This document shows positions 28,621-37,813 of a stretch of 64,000 bases of DNA, piece after piece. The notes beneath the pieces were generated by a model. The model ran no database searches. It had not been told where the DNA came from and worked only from the letters and a program-made list of their open reading frames with translations. The translations under genes and the position numbers were made by a program. Numbering within the stretch: position 1 is the stretch's first letter; each line of letters starts with the position of its first letter. The stretch comes from CAVVST01 sp963750995. GTDB taxonomy: Bacteria; Acidobacteriota; Vicinamibacteria; Vicinamibacterales; UBA2999. The DNA is taken from the NCBI GenBank assembly GCA_963750995.1, contig CAVVST010000001.1:783205-847204 (forward strand), in the 5' to 3' direction.

Positions 28621-29127
28621 CTACCCGCGCTCTCTGAGCAGCGCCTCGAGCAATTGATAGCTCTGCTCCATGCCGCCGGTCATGCCGGTCGCTACCGCCG
28701 CGTCCCGCGCCTCCTTCGACCCGAAGTCGATCACCGTGGTCACCGTCGTGATACCGCCGTCCTCCGTGAACGTCACCGACACGAGCGCTTCGCTCTGGGG
28801 ATGAGCGTCGCCGACGGTCCCCGGGTCGTACGTCTCGGTATGCACGAGTCTCGATGGCGGCTGCACTTCGCGAAACGTACCCGCGAAGCCGAACTCACTT
28901 GCGTCCTTGTCACTCCGCCAGCGCCACCGGTACCGGCCGCCGACGCGCACGTCCATCTCGCACACCGGCATCGACCATCCGGGCGGACCGAGAAGCCAGC
29001 GCTGCACCAGCGCCGGTTCCGTGAACGCCCTGTAGACGAGTGTTCGTGCCGCTCTGAACGACCGGGTCACCTTGACCTCGCGATCGCTGGGCAGCGTCAC
29101 CTGAGCCTTTTCCGTCGTCATCGGCAT
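28621..29127 (-). CDS. SRPBCC/AHSA1-family START-like protein
   Basis: This 168-residue protein has the AHSA1 layout: VKVTRSFRAARTLVYRAFTEPALVQRWLLGPPGW, MDVRVGGRYRWRWRS, FGFAGTFREVQPPSRLVHTE, TTVTTVIDFGSKEARDAAVATGMTGGMEQSYQLLEALL. Such proteins have a hydrophobic cavity and occur beside ArsR regulators, as here. The ATG at 29127 has gggggc at the right distance; 29121 is a second ATG. The stop of the ArsR gene (29153) is 25 bp upstream, so the two are co-transcribed. Confidence 0.87.
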   Translation of the reverse strand: MPMTTEKAQVTLPSDREVKVTRSFRAARTLVYRAFTEPALVQRWLLGPPGWSMPVCEMDVRVGGRYRWRWRSDKDASEFGFAGTFREVQPPSRLVHTETYDPGTVGDAHPQSEALVSVTFTEDGGITTVTTVIDFGSKEARDAAVATGMTGGMEQSYQLLEALLRERG

Positions 29128-29152
29128 GTCGCCCCCCTTCGTGGCATCCGCG

Positions 29153-29527
29153 CTACCTTTTCGTCCGCCTCCGCGCGCGCGTCGACGCGAACGTCCTGTG
29201 TTGCAACTCCGCCAGAACGCCGTCGAGACGCTCGAAGTTCGCTTCCCAGCTCGCCCGGTATCGCTCGAGCCAGGCATTTGCCTCGGCAAGCGGCTGCCCT
29301 TCGAAACGTCGGGGCCGCCGTTGAGCATCCTGACCAACCGTGATGAGTCCCGCACGCTCCAGGATTTTCAGGTGCTTGGAAATCGCGGGTTGACTGATCG
29401 CAAACGGCTCTGCGAGCTCCGTCACCGACGCTTCGCCTCGTGCGAGACGAGCCAGAATGGCCCGTCGCGTCGGATCGGCGAGGGCGAGAAATGTGGCATC
29501 GAGACGTTCGGAGATGCTGTTGTTCAT
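29153..29527 (-). CDS. ArsR-family winged-helix repressor
   Basis: This 124-residue protein matches the ArsR family: FLALADPTRRAILARLARGEASVTELAEPFAISQPAISKHLKILERAGLI and RRPRRFEGQPLAEANAWLERYRASWEANFERLD. No metal-binding cysteines are visible, so it belongs to the non-metal subgroup that accompanies AHSA1 proteins. It heads the ArsR-AHSA1-VOC group and is divergent from trmO; the AT-rich gap (ggtttaataactgtatggttatataaagg) contains the probable promoter and operator. Confidence 0.9.
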   Translation of the reverse strand: MNNSISERLDATFLALADPTRRAILARLARGEASVTELAEPFAISQPAISKHLKILERAGLITVGQDAQRRPRRFEGQPLAEANAWLERYRASWEANFERLDGVLAELQHRTFASTRARRRTKR

Positions 29528-29529
29528 AG

Positions 29530-29566
29530 CCGTTTGGTTTAATAACTGTATGGTTATATAAAGGAG
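29530..29566. promoter_or_regulatory. AT-rich divergent promoter/operator region of arsR
   Basis: The region between arsR and trmO contains taataactgtatggttatata, an unusually AT-rich patch in this genome, with the near-palindrome aaccatacagttatt when read from the other strand. ArsR-AHSA1 repressors commonly bind such dyads. The boundaries are approximate. Confidence 0.5.
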
Positions 29567-29642
29567 ATGCTGGTGTCAAGGCTGATGGGCAATGACGCCG
29601 GTGTTCATGACGGCCCGGCCCGCTTCCTGTGCGGAGGATCAG

Positions 29643-30059
29643 TTGAGCGATCGACATTATGAGCTCTGGCCAATCGGCTGGGTCGAGTCTCCCCTGCTCG
29701 ATCCAGAAGCGGCGCCGAAACAAGGAAATGAAGGTTCTCCAGAGGCGTGGCTGATCCTCGACGAGCGCTTGAGTGAGGGACTACGCGACCTCGAAGTGGG
29801 CGCTCAGGTCCTTGTGCTTACGTGGCTGAATCATGCCCGGCGCGATGTCTTGGTCGTGCATCCGAGGGACAATCCCGCCAGCCCGCTGAAGGGTGTGTTC
29901 AGCACACGCTCTGCGGATCGGCCCAATCCAATCGGGCTCCATCGTGTGGAGATTGTTTCGATAGAGGGCAGCAGAATCCGTGTACGAGCCCTGGAGGCGG
30001 TCGACCGAACACCGATCCTCGATCTGAAGCCCGTGCTCGATCGCCGAGCGGAGGGGTGA
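29643..30059 (+). CDS. trmO: tRNA (m6t6A37) methyltransferase TrmO-like (TsaA/VirR family)
   Basis: TrmO-like enzymes methylate N6-threonylcarbamoyladenosine at position 37 of tRNA. The sequence has YELWPIGWVESPLL at the start, WLILDERLSEGLRDLEVGAQVLVLTWL, the family signature FSTRSADRPNPIGLHRVEI and ALEAVDRTPILDLKPVL. About 138 residues, as expected for the catalytic domain without the C-terminal extension. The TTG at 29643 has ggagg 5 nt upstream and begins just before the conserved domain; an in-frame ATG at 29592 would add 17 residues. It stands alone, divergent from arsR. Confidence 0.85.
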   Translation: MSDRHYELWPIGWVESPLLDPEAAPKQGNEGSPEAWLILDERLSEGLRDLEVGAQVLVLTWLNHARRDVLVVHPRDNPASPLKGVFSTRSADRPNPIGLHRVEIVSIEGSRIRVRALEAVDRTPILDLKPVLDRRAEG

Positions 30060-30077
30060 GTCGCCGGGTCACGAATG

Positions 30078-31001
30078 TCATGACGGCAAGCCCTCCACTG
30101 GAGACAGGAGCGCCTCGAGCAAGCTGACGAGCCGGCGTGCGCAGGAGCGGTCCGGGTCCAATGCTGGATCGTAGATCGTCAGCGACAGGCCTAACGCGCG
30201 CGGGTGCTTGACGAGCGGCGCCAGCACGCTGATCAGCTCACCAGGCATCGGCCCGCCGGGCTCGGGTGAATCCACCGCCGACATCACCGCCGGGTTCAAC
30301 ACGTCCGCGTCGATCTGAATCCAGAATCCGCGCACATCCGGGCTCGCCGCTCGCGCCAGCGATGCCGCTGCCAGCCGGCTGAAATCCTGGGTGAGCAGCT
30401 CGGAGTCCGGCAGATCGAGGATCGACGAGGCGGCCAGCGCCGCGTCCCCGTACCAGCCCGCATCGGCGTCACGGCGCCCGATGAGCGCCACGTGTCTGCC
30501 GTCCACCAGCGGCGAACGGCCCCCGAGCCGTGCGAGTGGTGTGCGGCCGCGGCCGGCGGCAAGGCCAAGTGACATGCTCGCCACCGATCCGGTCCTCGAC
30601 TCCTCCGGCGTCGCGAAATCGGCGTGTGCATCCAGGTACACAAGACCCACCGGGCCATGTTCGGCCCGTTTCGCGCCGAGGAGGCAGCCCAGCACGATGC
30701 TGCAGTCGCCACCGAGGACGAGCGCGAAGCGTCCCTGGCCGATGGCCGCGCCCACGCGTACGCCAAGCGACCGCGAATACACGACGACTTCGTCCTCGTT
30801 GCGCGCCCGGTTCGGAGGGCGGACGTAATCGCGATACGGGGGCGGCGCAACGTCACCCAGGTCGATCGCATGAATGCGCTCGACGAGGCCACGCTCCCGC
30901 AACACCTCCGGAGACCTGTTGAGATGCCGCGTCTGGCCGTCGTCGTACGGGCGGATACCGATGCTCGAGGGAGCGCCAATCACGGCAACCGGGCGATCCA
31001 T
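30078..31001 (-). CDS. arginase/agmatinase-family protein with altered metal ligand
   Basis: This 307-residue ureohydrolase-like protein has VLGGDCSIVLG, VYLDAHADFAT and IQIDADVLNPAVMSAVDSPEPGG. In canonical arginases the first motif is GGDHS, with His binding manganese; here the residue is Cys (codon tgc), a variant I recall from distant members of the family. The Asp and His in DAHAD and the D-x-D motif remain. The substrate is uncertain, but hydrolysis of a guanidino or formamidino group is likely. The ATG at 31001 lies 2 bp after the stop of the TolC gene, so it forms the fourth gene of the efflux operon. Confidence 0.8.
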   Translation of the reverse strand: MDRPVAVIGAPSSIGIRPYDDGQTRHLNRSPEVLRERGLVERIHAIDLGDVAPPPYRDYVRPPNRARNEDEVVVYSRSLGVRVGAAIGQGRFALVLGGDCSIVLGCLLGAKRAEHGPVGLVYLDAHADFATPEESRTGSVASMSLGLAAGRGRTPLARLGGRSPLVDGRHVALIGRRDADAGWYGDAALAASSILDLPDSELLTQDFSRLAAASLARAASPDVRGFWIQIDADVLNPAVMSAVDSPEPGGPMPGELISVLAPLVKHPRALGLSLTIYDPALDPDRSCARRLVSLLEALLSPVEGLPS

Positions 31002-31003
31002 GG

Positions 31004-32629
31004 TCAGAACCCGCTCCCCGTCCCGGGACGGAAGATGCCGCGCGGGTTCGGCGTGGGCAGCAGCACGACGCTCGCTCCTGGTACACCCACCGTGTCGCCG
31101 GCGGCCAGCGGCGGCGCCTGCTGCACCGCCTCGAAATTGACGATCGACGACTCGTACTCGAGTGCGGTCTGCAGCAGGTTGACTTCCGCCTCGAGCAGGT
31201 CGCGTTGTGCCTGCGTGACGAGGAAAGTGGTGGACAAGCCAACCTCGAAGCGACGCCGCTCCGATTCCAGCCGCTGCTGCGCGAGCGTCGCGCTGGCGCG
31301 CGCCGCCTCCACCCGTTCGGCCGTGCTGTGGATCTGCCGCCCGGCCCTGCGCACGGTCTCCGCGGCCTCGACGCGCAGGCTCGAAATCCGCTGCGCCGCC
31401 TGTCGCCGCTCCACGTCGGCGCGCGCATGGCTGGCGGCCTCGAAGCTGTTGCCAAGCGGGTAGCTGACGGTCAGCCCGAAACTCCACGTCGGGTAGTCGC
31501 TCGTGAACACCTGGCCGAGGGCGTCGCCGAGACTGCTGCGGCGGGTGCCAGTGACGAGGCCCGGAAAGCCGCCACCGCGCAGGAACTGCGTGCCGCCGAG
31601 GCCGTTGCCGCGGTACGACGTTTCGAGCCGCACGTCAGGCAGACGCTGGTTGCGCAGGAAGTCGACCGTGGTTCGCGCATTCTCCAGCTGGTGGCCCGCC
31701 CGGGCGAGGTCGTAGCGATCGTTGAGGGCCTTCTCCACGGCTGCGTCGACATCGGGGAGTGCGGCGAGCGCCGTGGGGTCTTCAACGGCCTCGATCCGAA
31801 CCCGCCAGAACGAGGCATCCGCCGGATCGACGATCAGCCTGCGCAGCGCGTCTTCGGCATCATCCGCCATCGTGTTGGCGCGAATCAGCCCCTCCCGTCG
31901 CTGCGCGACCTCGGCTTCCGCCTGCACCAGATCGAGCGGTGGAATCTGCCCCGCCTCGACCCGCACCCGGTTCTCGCGCGCGAGCTCCCGCGCAAGGTCG
32001 AGCGACCGCTGCTGCACCACCACGTTCGCGCGGGTTGCTTTCAGCGTCCAGTAGGACTGCTTGACCGCGGCAATCGTCTGGACGACCGCCTCACGGAAGC
32101 GCAGCTCTGAGCTCTCCTGGTTGCGCCTGGCGATGGTGTACTGCTGCCGGGCGGCATCGATCGTCCGATCCCTGAGGAGCGGCTGTGAAAACGCCAGCTG
32201 GAAGCCCGACTGCAGGCTCGGATCGAAGCTGCTGATCGGGTTGTTCGTGGTCGTCCGCGAGGTCTCCCACGAGGCGCTCCACGTGCCCGAGCCCCACGGG
32301 AGGCGCTGGCGCACACCGGTCGACGAAAACCAGTCGTCGACATCGACCCCGCGATCCCCGAGCAGGAGATTGGCCGGCGGCGTCGCGATGCTCGACCGTC
32401 CCAGTTCAGTGGAAAAGACCGGGACGAAGGCGCCACGGCTCTCGCCGACGCGCGCCGCCTCGACTTCCGTCCCGAGCCGGACGATCGCCAGGTCCGGATT
32501 GTTTTCAACCGCTCGACGGACGGCGTCTTCGAGCGTGAGCCGAACCGTGTCGACCTGCGCCGCAGCCGGCGCGGCGATTGCTCCAACCGCGATTCCCAGC
32601 AAGCCGACGATACGCACAAATGCAGTCAT
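31004..32629 (-). CDS. TolC-family outer-membrane efflux protein
   Basis: This intact 541-residue channel protein has a signal peptide (GLLGIAVGAIAAPAAAQ), the two OEP repeats (LTLEDAVRRAVENNPDLAIVRL, YWTLKATRANVVVQQRSLDLA, FGLTVSYPLGN, VSTTFLVTQAQRDLLEAEVNL-like), and the long helical regions typical of TolC. No lipobox cysteine is visible, unlike the NodT-type gene at 1283. It is the outer-membrane partner of the RND pump; its ATG at 32629 overlaps the RND stop codon by 4 bp. Confidence 0.92.
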   Translation of the reverse strand: MTAFVRIVGLLGIAVGAIAAPAAAQVDTVRLTLEDAVRRAVENNPDLAIVRLGTEVEAARVGESRGAFVPVFSTELGRSSIATPPANLLLGDRGVDVDDWFSSTGVRQRLPWGSGTWSASWETSRTTTNNPISSFDPSLQSGFQLAFSQPLLRDRTIDAARQQYTIARRNQESSELRFREAVVQTIAAVKQSYWTLKATRANVVVQQRSLDLARELARENRVRVEAGQIPPLDLVQAEAEVAQRREGLIRANTMADDAEDALRRLIVDPADASFWRVRIEAVEDPTALAALPDVDAAVEKALNDRYDLARAGHQLENARTTVDFLRNQRLPDVRLETSYRGNGLGGTQFLRGGGFPGLVTGTRRSSLGDALGQVFTSDYPTWSFGLTVSYPLGNSFEAASHARADVERRQAAQRISSLRVEAAETVRRAGRQIHSTAERVEAARASATLAQQRLESERRRFEVGLSTTFLVTQAQRDLLEAEVNLLQTALEYESSIVNFEAVQQAPPLAAGDTVGVPGASVVLLPTPNPRGIFRPGTGSGF

Positions 32630-35600
32630 GCTGCCGCTCCTTCCGATGCACGCCCGGTGATGATGCCGTGCAGCGCCTCGTCCTCGTCGACGCCGATAGC
32701 CGCGTGCTTCCGCGCCACCAGCATGTAGATCGAGGGCACGACGAACAGTGTGAACATGGTGCCGATGATCATGCCGCTCACCAGCATGATCCCGATGCTG
32801 TTGCGGGCTCCCGCCCCGGGCCCGGTCGCAAATATCAGCGGGAGATGACCGAACACCGTGGCGGCCGTCGTCATCAGGATCGGCCGCAGCCGCGTGCCGG
32901 CGGCCTCGATGATCGCGGCGAGCTTGTCCCTGCCGGTTTCCTGCAGGTGGTTGGCGAACTGCACGATCAGGATGCCGTTCTTGGAGACGAGGCCGACGAG
33001 CGTGATCAATCCAACCTGGCTGTAGATGTTGAGGGTGGTCAGCTGCAGGAACGAGAACAGCAGCGCTCCAGAAATCGCCAGCGGCACCGATCCGGCCAGG
33101 ATGATGAACGGATCTCGGAAGCTCTCGAACTGGGCAGCGAGCACCAAGTAGATCAACAACGCCGACAGCAGGAACATGCCGAGAAACCGGCTGCCCTCCG
33201 TCCGGAGCTGTCGAGACTGGCCGGCATAGTCGATCGTGAAGCCCTCGGGCAGGGCGGCGCTGGCTTCCTGTTCGAGGAAGCTCAGCGCCTGGTCGAGCGG
33301 GACCGGCGGCGGGATGACGCCCTGTATGCGAACGGCATTGAGCTGCTGGAATTTCTTCAGCTCGCGCGGTTCGGTGGTCGTTCGCAGGCTGGCGAACGTC
33401 GAGAGCGGAACCAGTTGATCGTCGGACCCGGTGATGTACATCTGCTGCAACTGGTCTGCTGTCAGGCGCTCGCCGCGTTTGAGCTGCGGGATGACCTTGT
33501 AGCTGCGGCCCTGGATGCTGAACCGGTTGACGTAGTTGCCGCCCATCAGCGTTGCCAGATCGAGGCCGGCCTGTCTCAAGTCGACGCCCTGCGATCGCAG
33601 CTTGTCGCGGTCGAAGACGACCTCGACCTGGGGCTGATCGAACTTGACGTCGGTGTCGGCAAAGATGAACAGGCCGCTGGCGAATGCCTTCTGAACGAGC
33701 TGCCCGGCGAACTCGCCGAGCCGCTGCGGCTCGGCCGCCGACGCGATGACGACGTCGACCGGAAAATCTCCGCCGCCCGGCAGCGGCGGCGGCACGATCG
33801 GGATGACGCGGATGCCCGGGATCTTCGACAGCGGTCCCATCGTTTCCATCACGAGCTGCTGGGTGGTCTTACTGCGCTCGCTCCACGGCTTCGTCGTCAT
33901 CCCTCCGAAGCCGCCGTTGGGAAACGTGATCTGAAAAATGCTGTCGTGCTCGGGCAGCGCGTGATAGACGTCGTGAATGGCGTCGGTGAACAGCTTCGTC
34001 TGATCGAGCGTGGCGTTAGGGGCCGCTTGAACGATGCCGAAGAAGAAGCCCTGGTCCTCGGTCGGCGCCAGTTCCCGCTGTGAGAACATGTAGAACGGCA
34101 CCATGAGGATCCCGACGATCGCCCAGAGGGTGAGTACCGACCGGACGATAGCGAAGCGTGCCGGCCAGGGTGCGGATGTACGCCTGCCGTACGCCGTCGA
34201 AGCGGCGGTTGATCCAACCGGCGTATCCGCGTTCGCTGTCGCCCTGGCGCAGCAGCCGGGATCCCATCATGGGCGAGAGCGTCAGTGCGACGACACCCGA
34301 CACGATCACGGCTCCGGCCAGGGTGAACGCGAATTCCCGGAACAGCGCGCCCGTCAGGCCGCCCTGGATGCCGATCGGCGTATAGACCGCCGCCAGCGTG
34401 ATGGTCATCGCGATAATCGGACCCACCAGCTCCCGGGCCGCGTCGAGCGCCGCCCGGTGCGGACGCTTGCCGCTGTGAAGGTGCCGCTCGATGTTTTCCA
34501 CCATCACGATCGCGTCGTCGACGACCAGGCCCACCGACAGCACGATTGCGAGCAGCGTCAACAGGTTGATCGTGAAGCCCGCCACCAGCATCAGGAAGAC
34601 CGCCCCGACCAGCGATATCGGGATTGCGACCACCGGGATGATCACCGAGCGCATGGAACCGAGGAACAGGAAGATGATCGCAATGACGATGAGGAGCGTT
34701 TCGCCGAGCGTCGTGACGACTTCCTGGATGGCGTCACGGATGTACTCGGTCGAGTCGTACGGGATGCCGAGCTTCATCCCCGCCGGTAGCTGCGCCTCGA
34801 TCTCCGGGACGGCGTCCCGGACCCGTCCGATCACTTCGAGCGAATTCGCCGTCGGCAGCACCCAGACGCCCATGAACGTGGCCGCTTCGCCGTTGAAGCG
34901 GACGTCATCCTCGTAGCTCTCGGCCCCGAGCACGACATCGGCAATCTCGCCGAGCCGGACGACGACGCCGTCTTTCTCGGTCACGACCAGCTGTTTGAAT
35001 TCGTCGGGCGTGCGAAGGTCGGTATTCGCGACCAGGTTCACCGACACCATCGATCCCTTGGTCCGCCCCAGCGCCGAGAGATAGTTGTTCCGCGCCAGCG
35101 CCTCCCGGACCGCCGCCGGGGCGATGCCGTAGGCGGCCATCCGGTCCGGCTTCAGCCAGATCCGCATCGCAAACGTGCGGCCGCCGAGAATGTCGGCCCG
35201 CTGGACGCCGCTGATTGCGCTCAACTTCGGCTGGACTACCCGCACGAGGTAGTCGGTGACCTGGTTGGGATCCAGATCAGGCGACGAGAACCCGAGATAG
35301 ATCGCGGCGAACTGCTGATCGGCGGTCTCGAGCTCGATCTTGGGCGCTTCCGCTTCGGGCGGCAGGTCGTTGCGGACCTGTGCCACCTTCGCCTGGAGCT
35401 GGGTGAGCGCCGCGTTGGTGTCGTAATTGAGCTCGAGGTGCACCGTGATGGTGCTGAGACCTTGCGCGCTTGACGACTCGATGTAGTCGATGCCGTCGGC
35501 GCTCGCAATCACCCGCTCGAGCGGCGTCGTGATGAACCCCCGCACCAGGTCGGCGTTGGCGCCCACGTACACCGTGGACACGCGCACGATCGCGATGTCG

Positions 35601-35719
35601 CTGCGCGGGTATTGCCTCACGCTCAGCGCGCGGATCGACTGCAGCCCCGCGATCACAATCACGAGGCTGACGACGATCGCCAGAACCGGCCGCTTGATGA
35701 ACAGATCGGTGAATCGCAT
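32626..35719 (-). CDS. RND efflux inner-membrane transporter (AcrB/HAE1 family), one frame break
   Basis: This proton-driven pump of about 1030 residues carries drugs or hydrophobic compounds from the periplasm to TolC. The N-terminus (FTDLFIKRPVLAIVVSLVIV), porter motifs (GVQRADILGG, NNYLSALG), the TM4 proton-relay aspartates in LSVGLVVDDAIVMVENIE, and the second half (GTMFTLFVVPSIYMLVARK) are all visible. A frame break falls near 34130, in the central part, shortly after ALTLSPMMGSRLL. The order MFP-RND-TolC-arginase on the minus strand is continuous. The ATG at 35719 is 10 bp after the adaptor stop. Confidence 0.93.
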
Positions 35720-35729
35720 CGCCTGTACC

Positions 35730-36858
35730 TCAGTTGTCTTCCGGTCTTGGCGCCGGGTCGTTGCCGGGCTGCACGGTGTTGTTCACCACGACCGCTGCTC
35801 CGTTGCGCAGCTTGAACACGCCGGACGTCACGACCTCGTCGCCGGGATCGATGCCGGATAGCACGGCGACCTGGTCGCCCCGAGCCGTGCCGGGTTTGAC
35901 GAACTGCTGCCGCACGCCGCGATACGGTTTGCCGTCCTCGCCTTTCATCTCGGCGACGACGAAGACCGAATCGCCGTATGGCGCGTAGCTGATGGCCGAG
36001 GCTGGCAGTGCAATCACCCGCTCGCGCGGGCCGAGCGGGACGTCGGCCTGCACGAACATGCCCGGCCGCAGGCGGCCGCCGGGATTGGCCAGCGTCGCCT
36101 GCACCTGGACATTCCGGGTCGTCTCGTCAACCAGTGAATCGATCGCCGTCACACGCGCCGACCACTGCCCCGCCGTCACGTCGTCGGTCGTGAGGCGCAC
36201 CGTCCGGCCGATGACAATCTGGCCGGCCGACTGTTGTGGCACGCCGAAGTTGACGTAGATCGGATTGAGCGACTGGAGAGTGACCAGCGGGTCGCCGCCG
36301 GCAAGGTCACTGCCCGAGATTCACCTGGCGGATCCCGAGGATCCCGGAGAACGGCGCCCGGATGGTCTTCCGTTCGATCACGGCGCGGATCTCGTCCACG
36401 CGCGCGTCGGTCTGGTTGAACTCGGCGGTGGCGCGATCGAACTCCGCCGTCGAGATCACCTTCTCGTTGACGAGCCCCTGCATCCGGTCGTAGGTCACCC
36501 GCGCGAGGTCGCGCTGCGCCTCGATCGCGGCGAGTTGTGCCCGCTCCTGCCGCGTGTCGAGAACCGCCAGCGCCTGGCCGGCCTGCACGCCCAGGCCGGA
36601 TTCGAACAGAATTCGATCGACCGTACCGGGCAGGTCGGCGCTGACGGTTACACCCTGCACGGCCGCGAGCGTCCCGATCGCGCTCAGCGTGGCGGGCCAC
36701 TCTTCCTGCGCCGCGACGATGGTCGTCACCGCTTCAGGCGGCGGCTGGAACGCCGCGCCCTGGGCTATTGCTGTCTGGATCTGCTGGAACTTCACGAACC
36801 CCAGCCCCGCGACGAGTACCAGCGTCACGGTCAACATCACGATCATTCGTTTTGCCAT
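35730..36858 (-). CDS. RND periplasmic adaptor (membrane fusion protein), one frame break
   Basis: The N-terminal membrane anchor (MIVMLTVTLVLVAGLGFVKF) is followed by the lipoyl half TIGTLAAVQGVTVSADLPGTVDRI-like, a helical hairpin (RQERAQLAAIEAQRDLARVTYDRM), the second lipoyl half (IRAPFSGILGIRQVNLG), and beta-barrel and membrane-proximal domains (VQVQATLANPGGRLRPGMFVQADVPLG, EVVTSGVFKLRNGAAVVV). The break near 36310 follows VNLGQ. About 375 residues, normal for MexA-type adaptors. The ATG at 36858 is preceded by gagaggac on its strand. First gene of the RND operon. Confidence 0.92.
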
Positions 36859-36970
36859 GAGTCCTCTCACCTCTTGTGCGCGAACGTGCCAGGTCCGCGA
36901 GGCGAGCCTACCGGCGGGGTCCATCGCGCCCGCGCGATGGGGTGCCGTGGCTCGCCCCACGTGAAGCCTC

Positions 36971-37586
36971 TTACCTGCCGACGTTGAGCAGTACCTCCGC
37001 CGTAGACGCGATGGCCGTATCGGGTCTCCTGGCCGAAAAAGGCTGGCGCGTCGTCCTTGGACTGAACCACGACAAACCGGTAATCGCCGCGCAGGCCCCA
37101 GCGACCCGCGTACCAGTTCACGCCGCCGCCAACGTTCCCTGTGAGGAAGGTCTCGGCGTCGTCGACGATGAGCGCGCGCCGCTCGAACAGCGTCAGGCCG
37201 CCGACGCCGCCCGTGACGTACGGCACAACCGAGCTCCCGGCGGGGGCCGAGACGACGAGGTTGCCGCTGTAATTCAGCAGGTGGGGTGACTTGTCATCCA
37301 CCGTAAACGTGCCGACCTGCATCGTCTGCGAGACGCCGATAGCGCCGCTGACTTCCCCCTCGACCGCGAGGAAACGATTGAGATTGACGGCCACCGCACC
37401 GCCCAGGTCGTAATTACCGAAGCTCGGTGCCTGGGGGTTGTCCTTCGCTTCCGTGAAGAAGGTCGCGCCGCCGGGAATGATGGTGATGACGACGGCTCCC
37501 GGACCCGGGACCACGTCCTGTGCAAACGTCTGCGTTGCTCCGCTTACTGCCGCCGCCGCGAGAAGTACCGCAATCCAACGTGTCAT
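36971..37586 (-). CDS. small outer-membrane beta-barrel protein, one frame break
   Basis: The signal peptide (WIAVLLAAAAVSGATQTFAQ) precedes a beta-barrel pattern: NLNRFLAVEGEVSGAIGVS, PYVTGGVGGLTLFER, NVGGGVNWYAGRWGLRGDYRFVVVQ, ending YGHRVYGGVLLNVGR after the correction of a break near 36997. This is the OmpA-like/OprF-type small barrel seen in Acidobacteria. Length about 205 residues. Read without the correction, the frame runs to 36867 with a meaningless Arg/Pro-rich tail. It lies upstream of the RND operon, same strand, 112 bp away, and may belong to it. Confidence 0.7.
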
Positions 37587-37813
37587 GTCTGACCTCCTGA
37601 AACCCCACCACTGTGGACTTCGCGGCAGGCCCGTCACAATCAGGCAGGAGCGGGATGTTCTGCTCGGGCGTCTGCGCGACGAGCCAGCCCATCGTCAGCA
37701 CGAGCGCGATCTCCGCCTTTTGGACGATGTACCGATGGGCCATGTGGGCCTCTCGAATCGGAGTGCCGCACGGGTGCAAACTGCTTGATAATTGCCAGAG
37801 GATTCACCAGGCC

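Noticed and set aside
31004..31487. N-terminal extension of the arginase gene up to 31487
   Set aside because: The extra residues are an antisense-type Arg/Ala/Pro string overlapping the TolC gene; the ATG at 31001 begins exactly at the family start.
37645..37779. Short minus-strand frame starting MAHRYIVQKAEIALVLTMGW
   Set aside because: It has a hydrophobic stretch, but the rest runs out of frame into the barrel gene, and no Shine-Dalgarno or homologue is recognised. Kept as undecided, not annotated.
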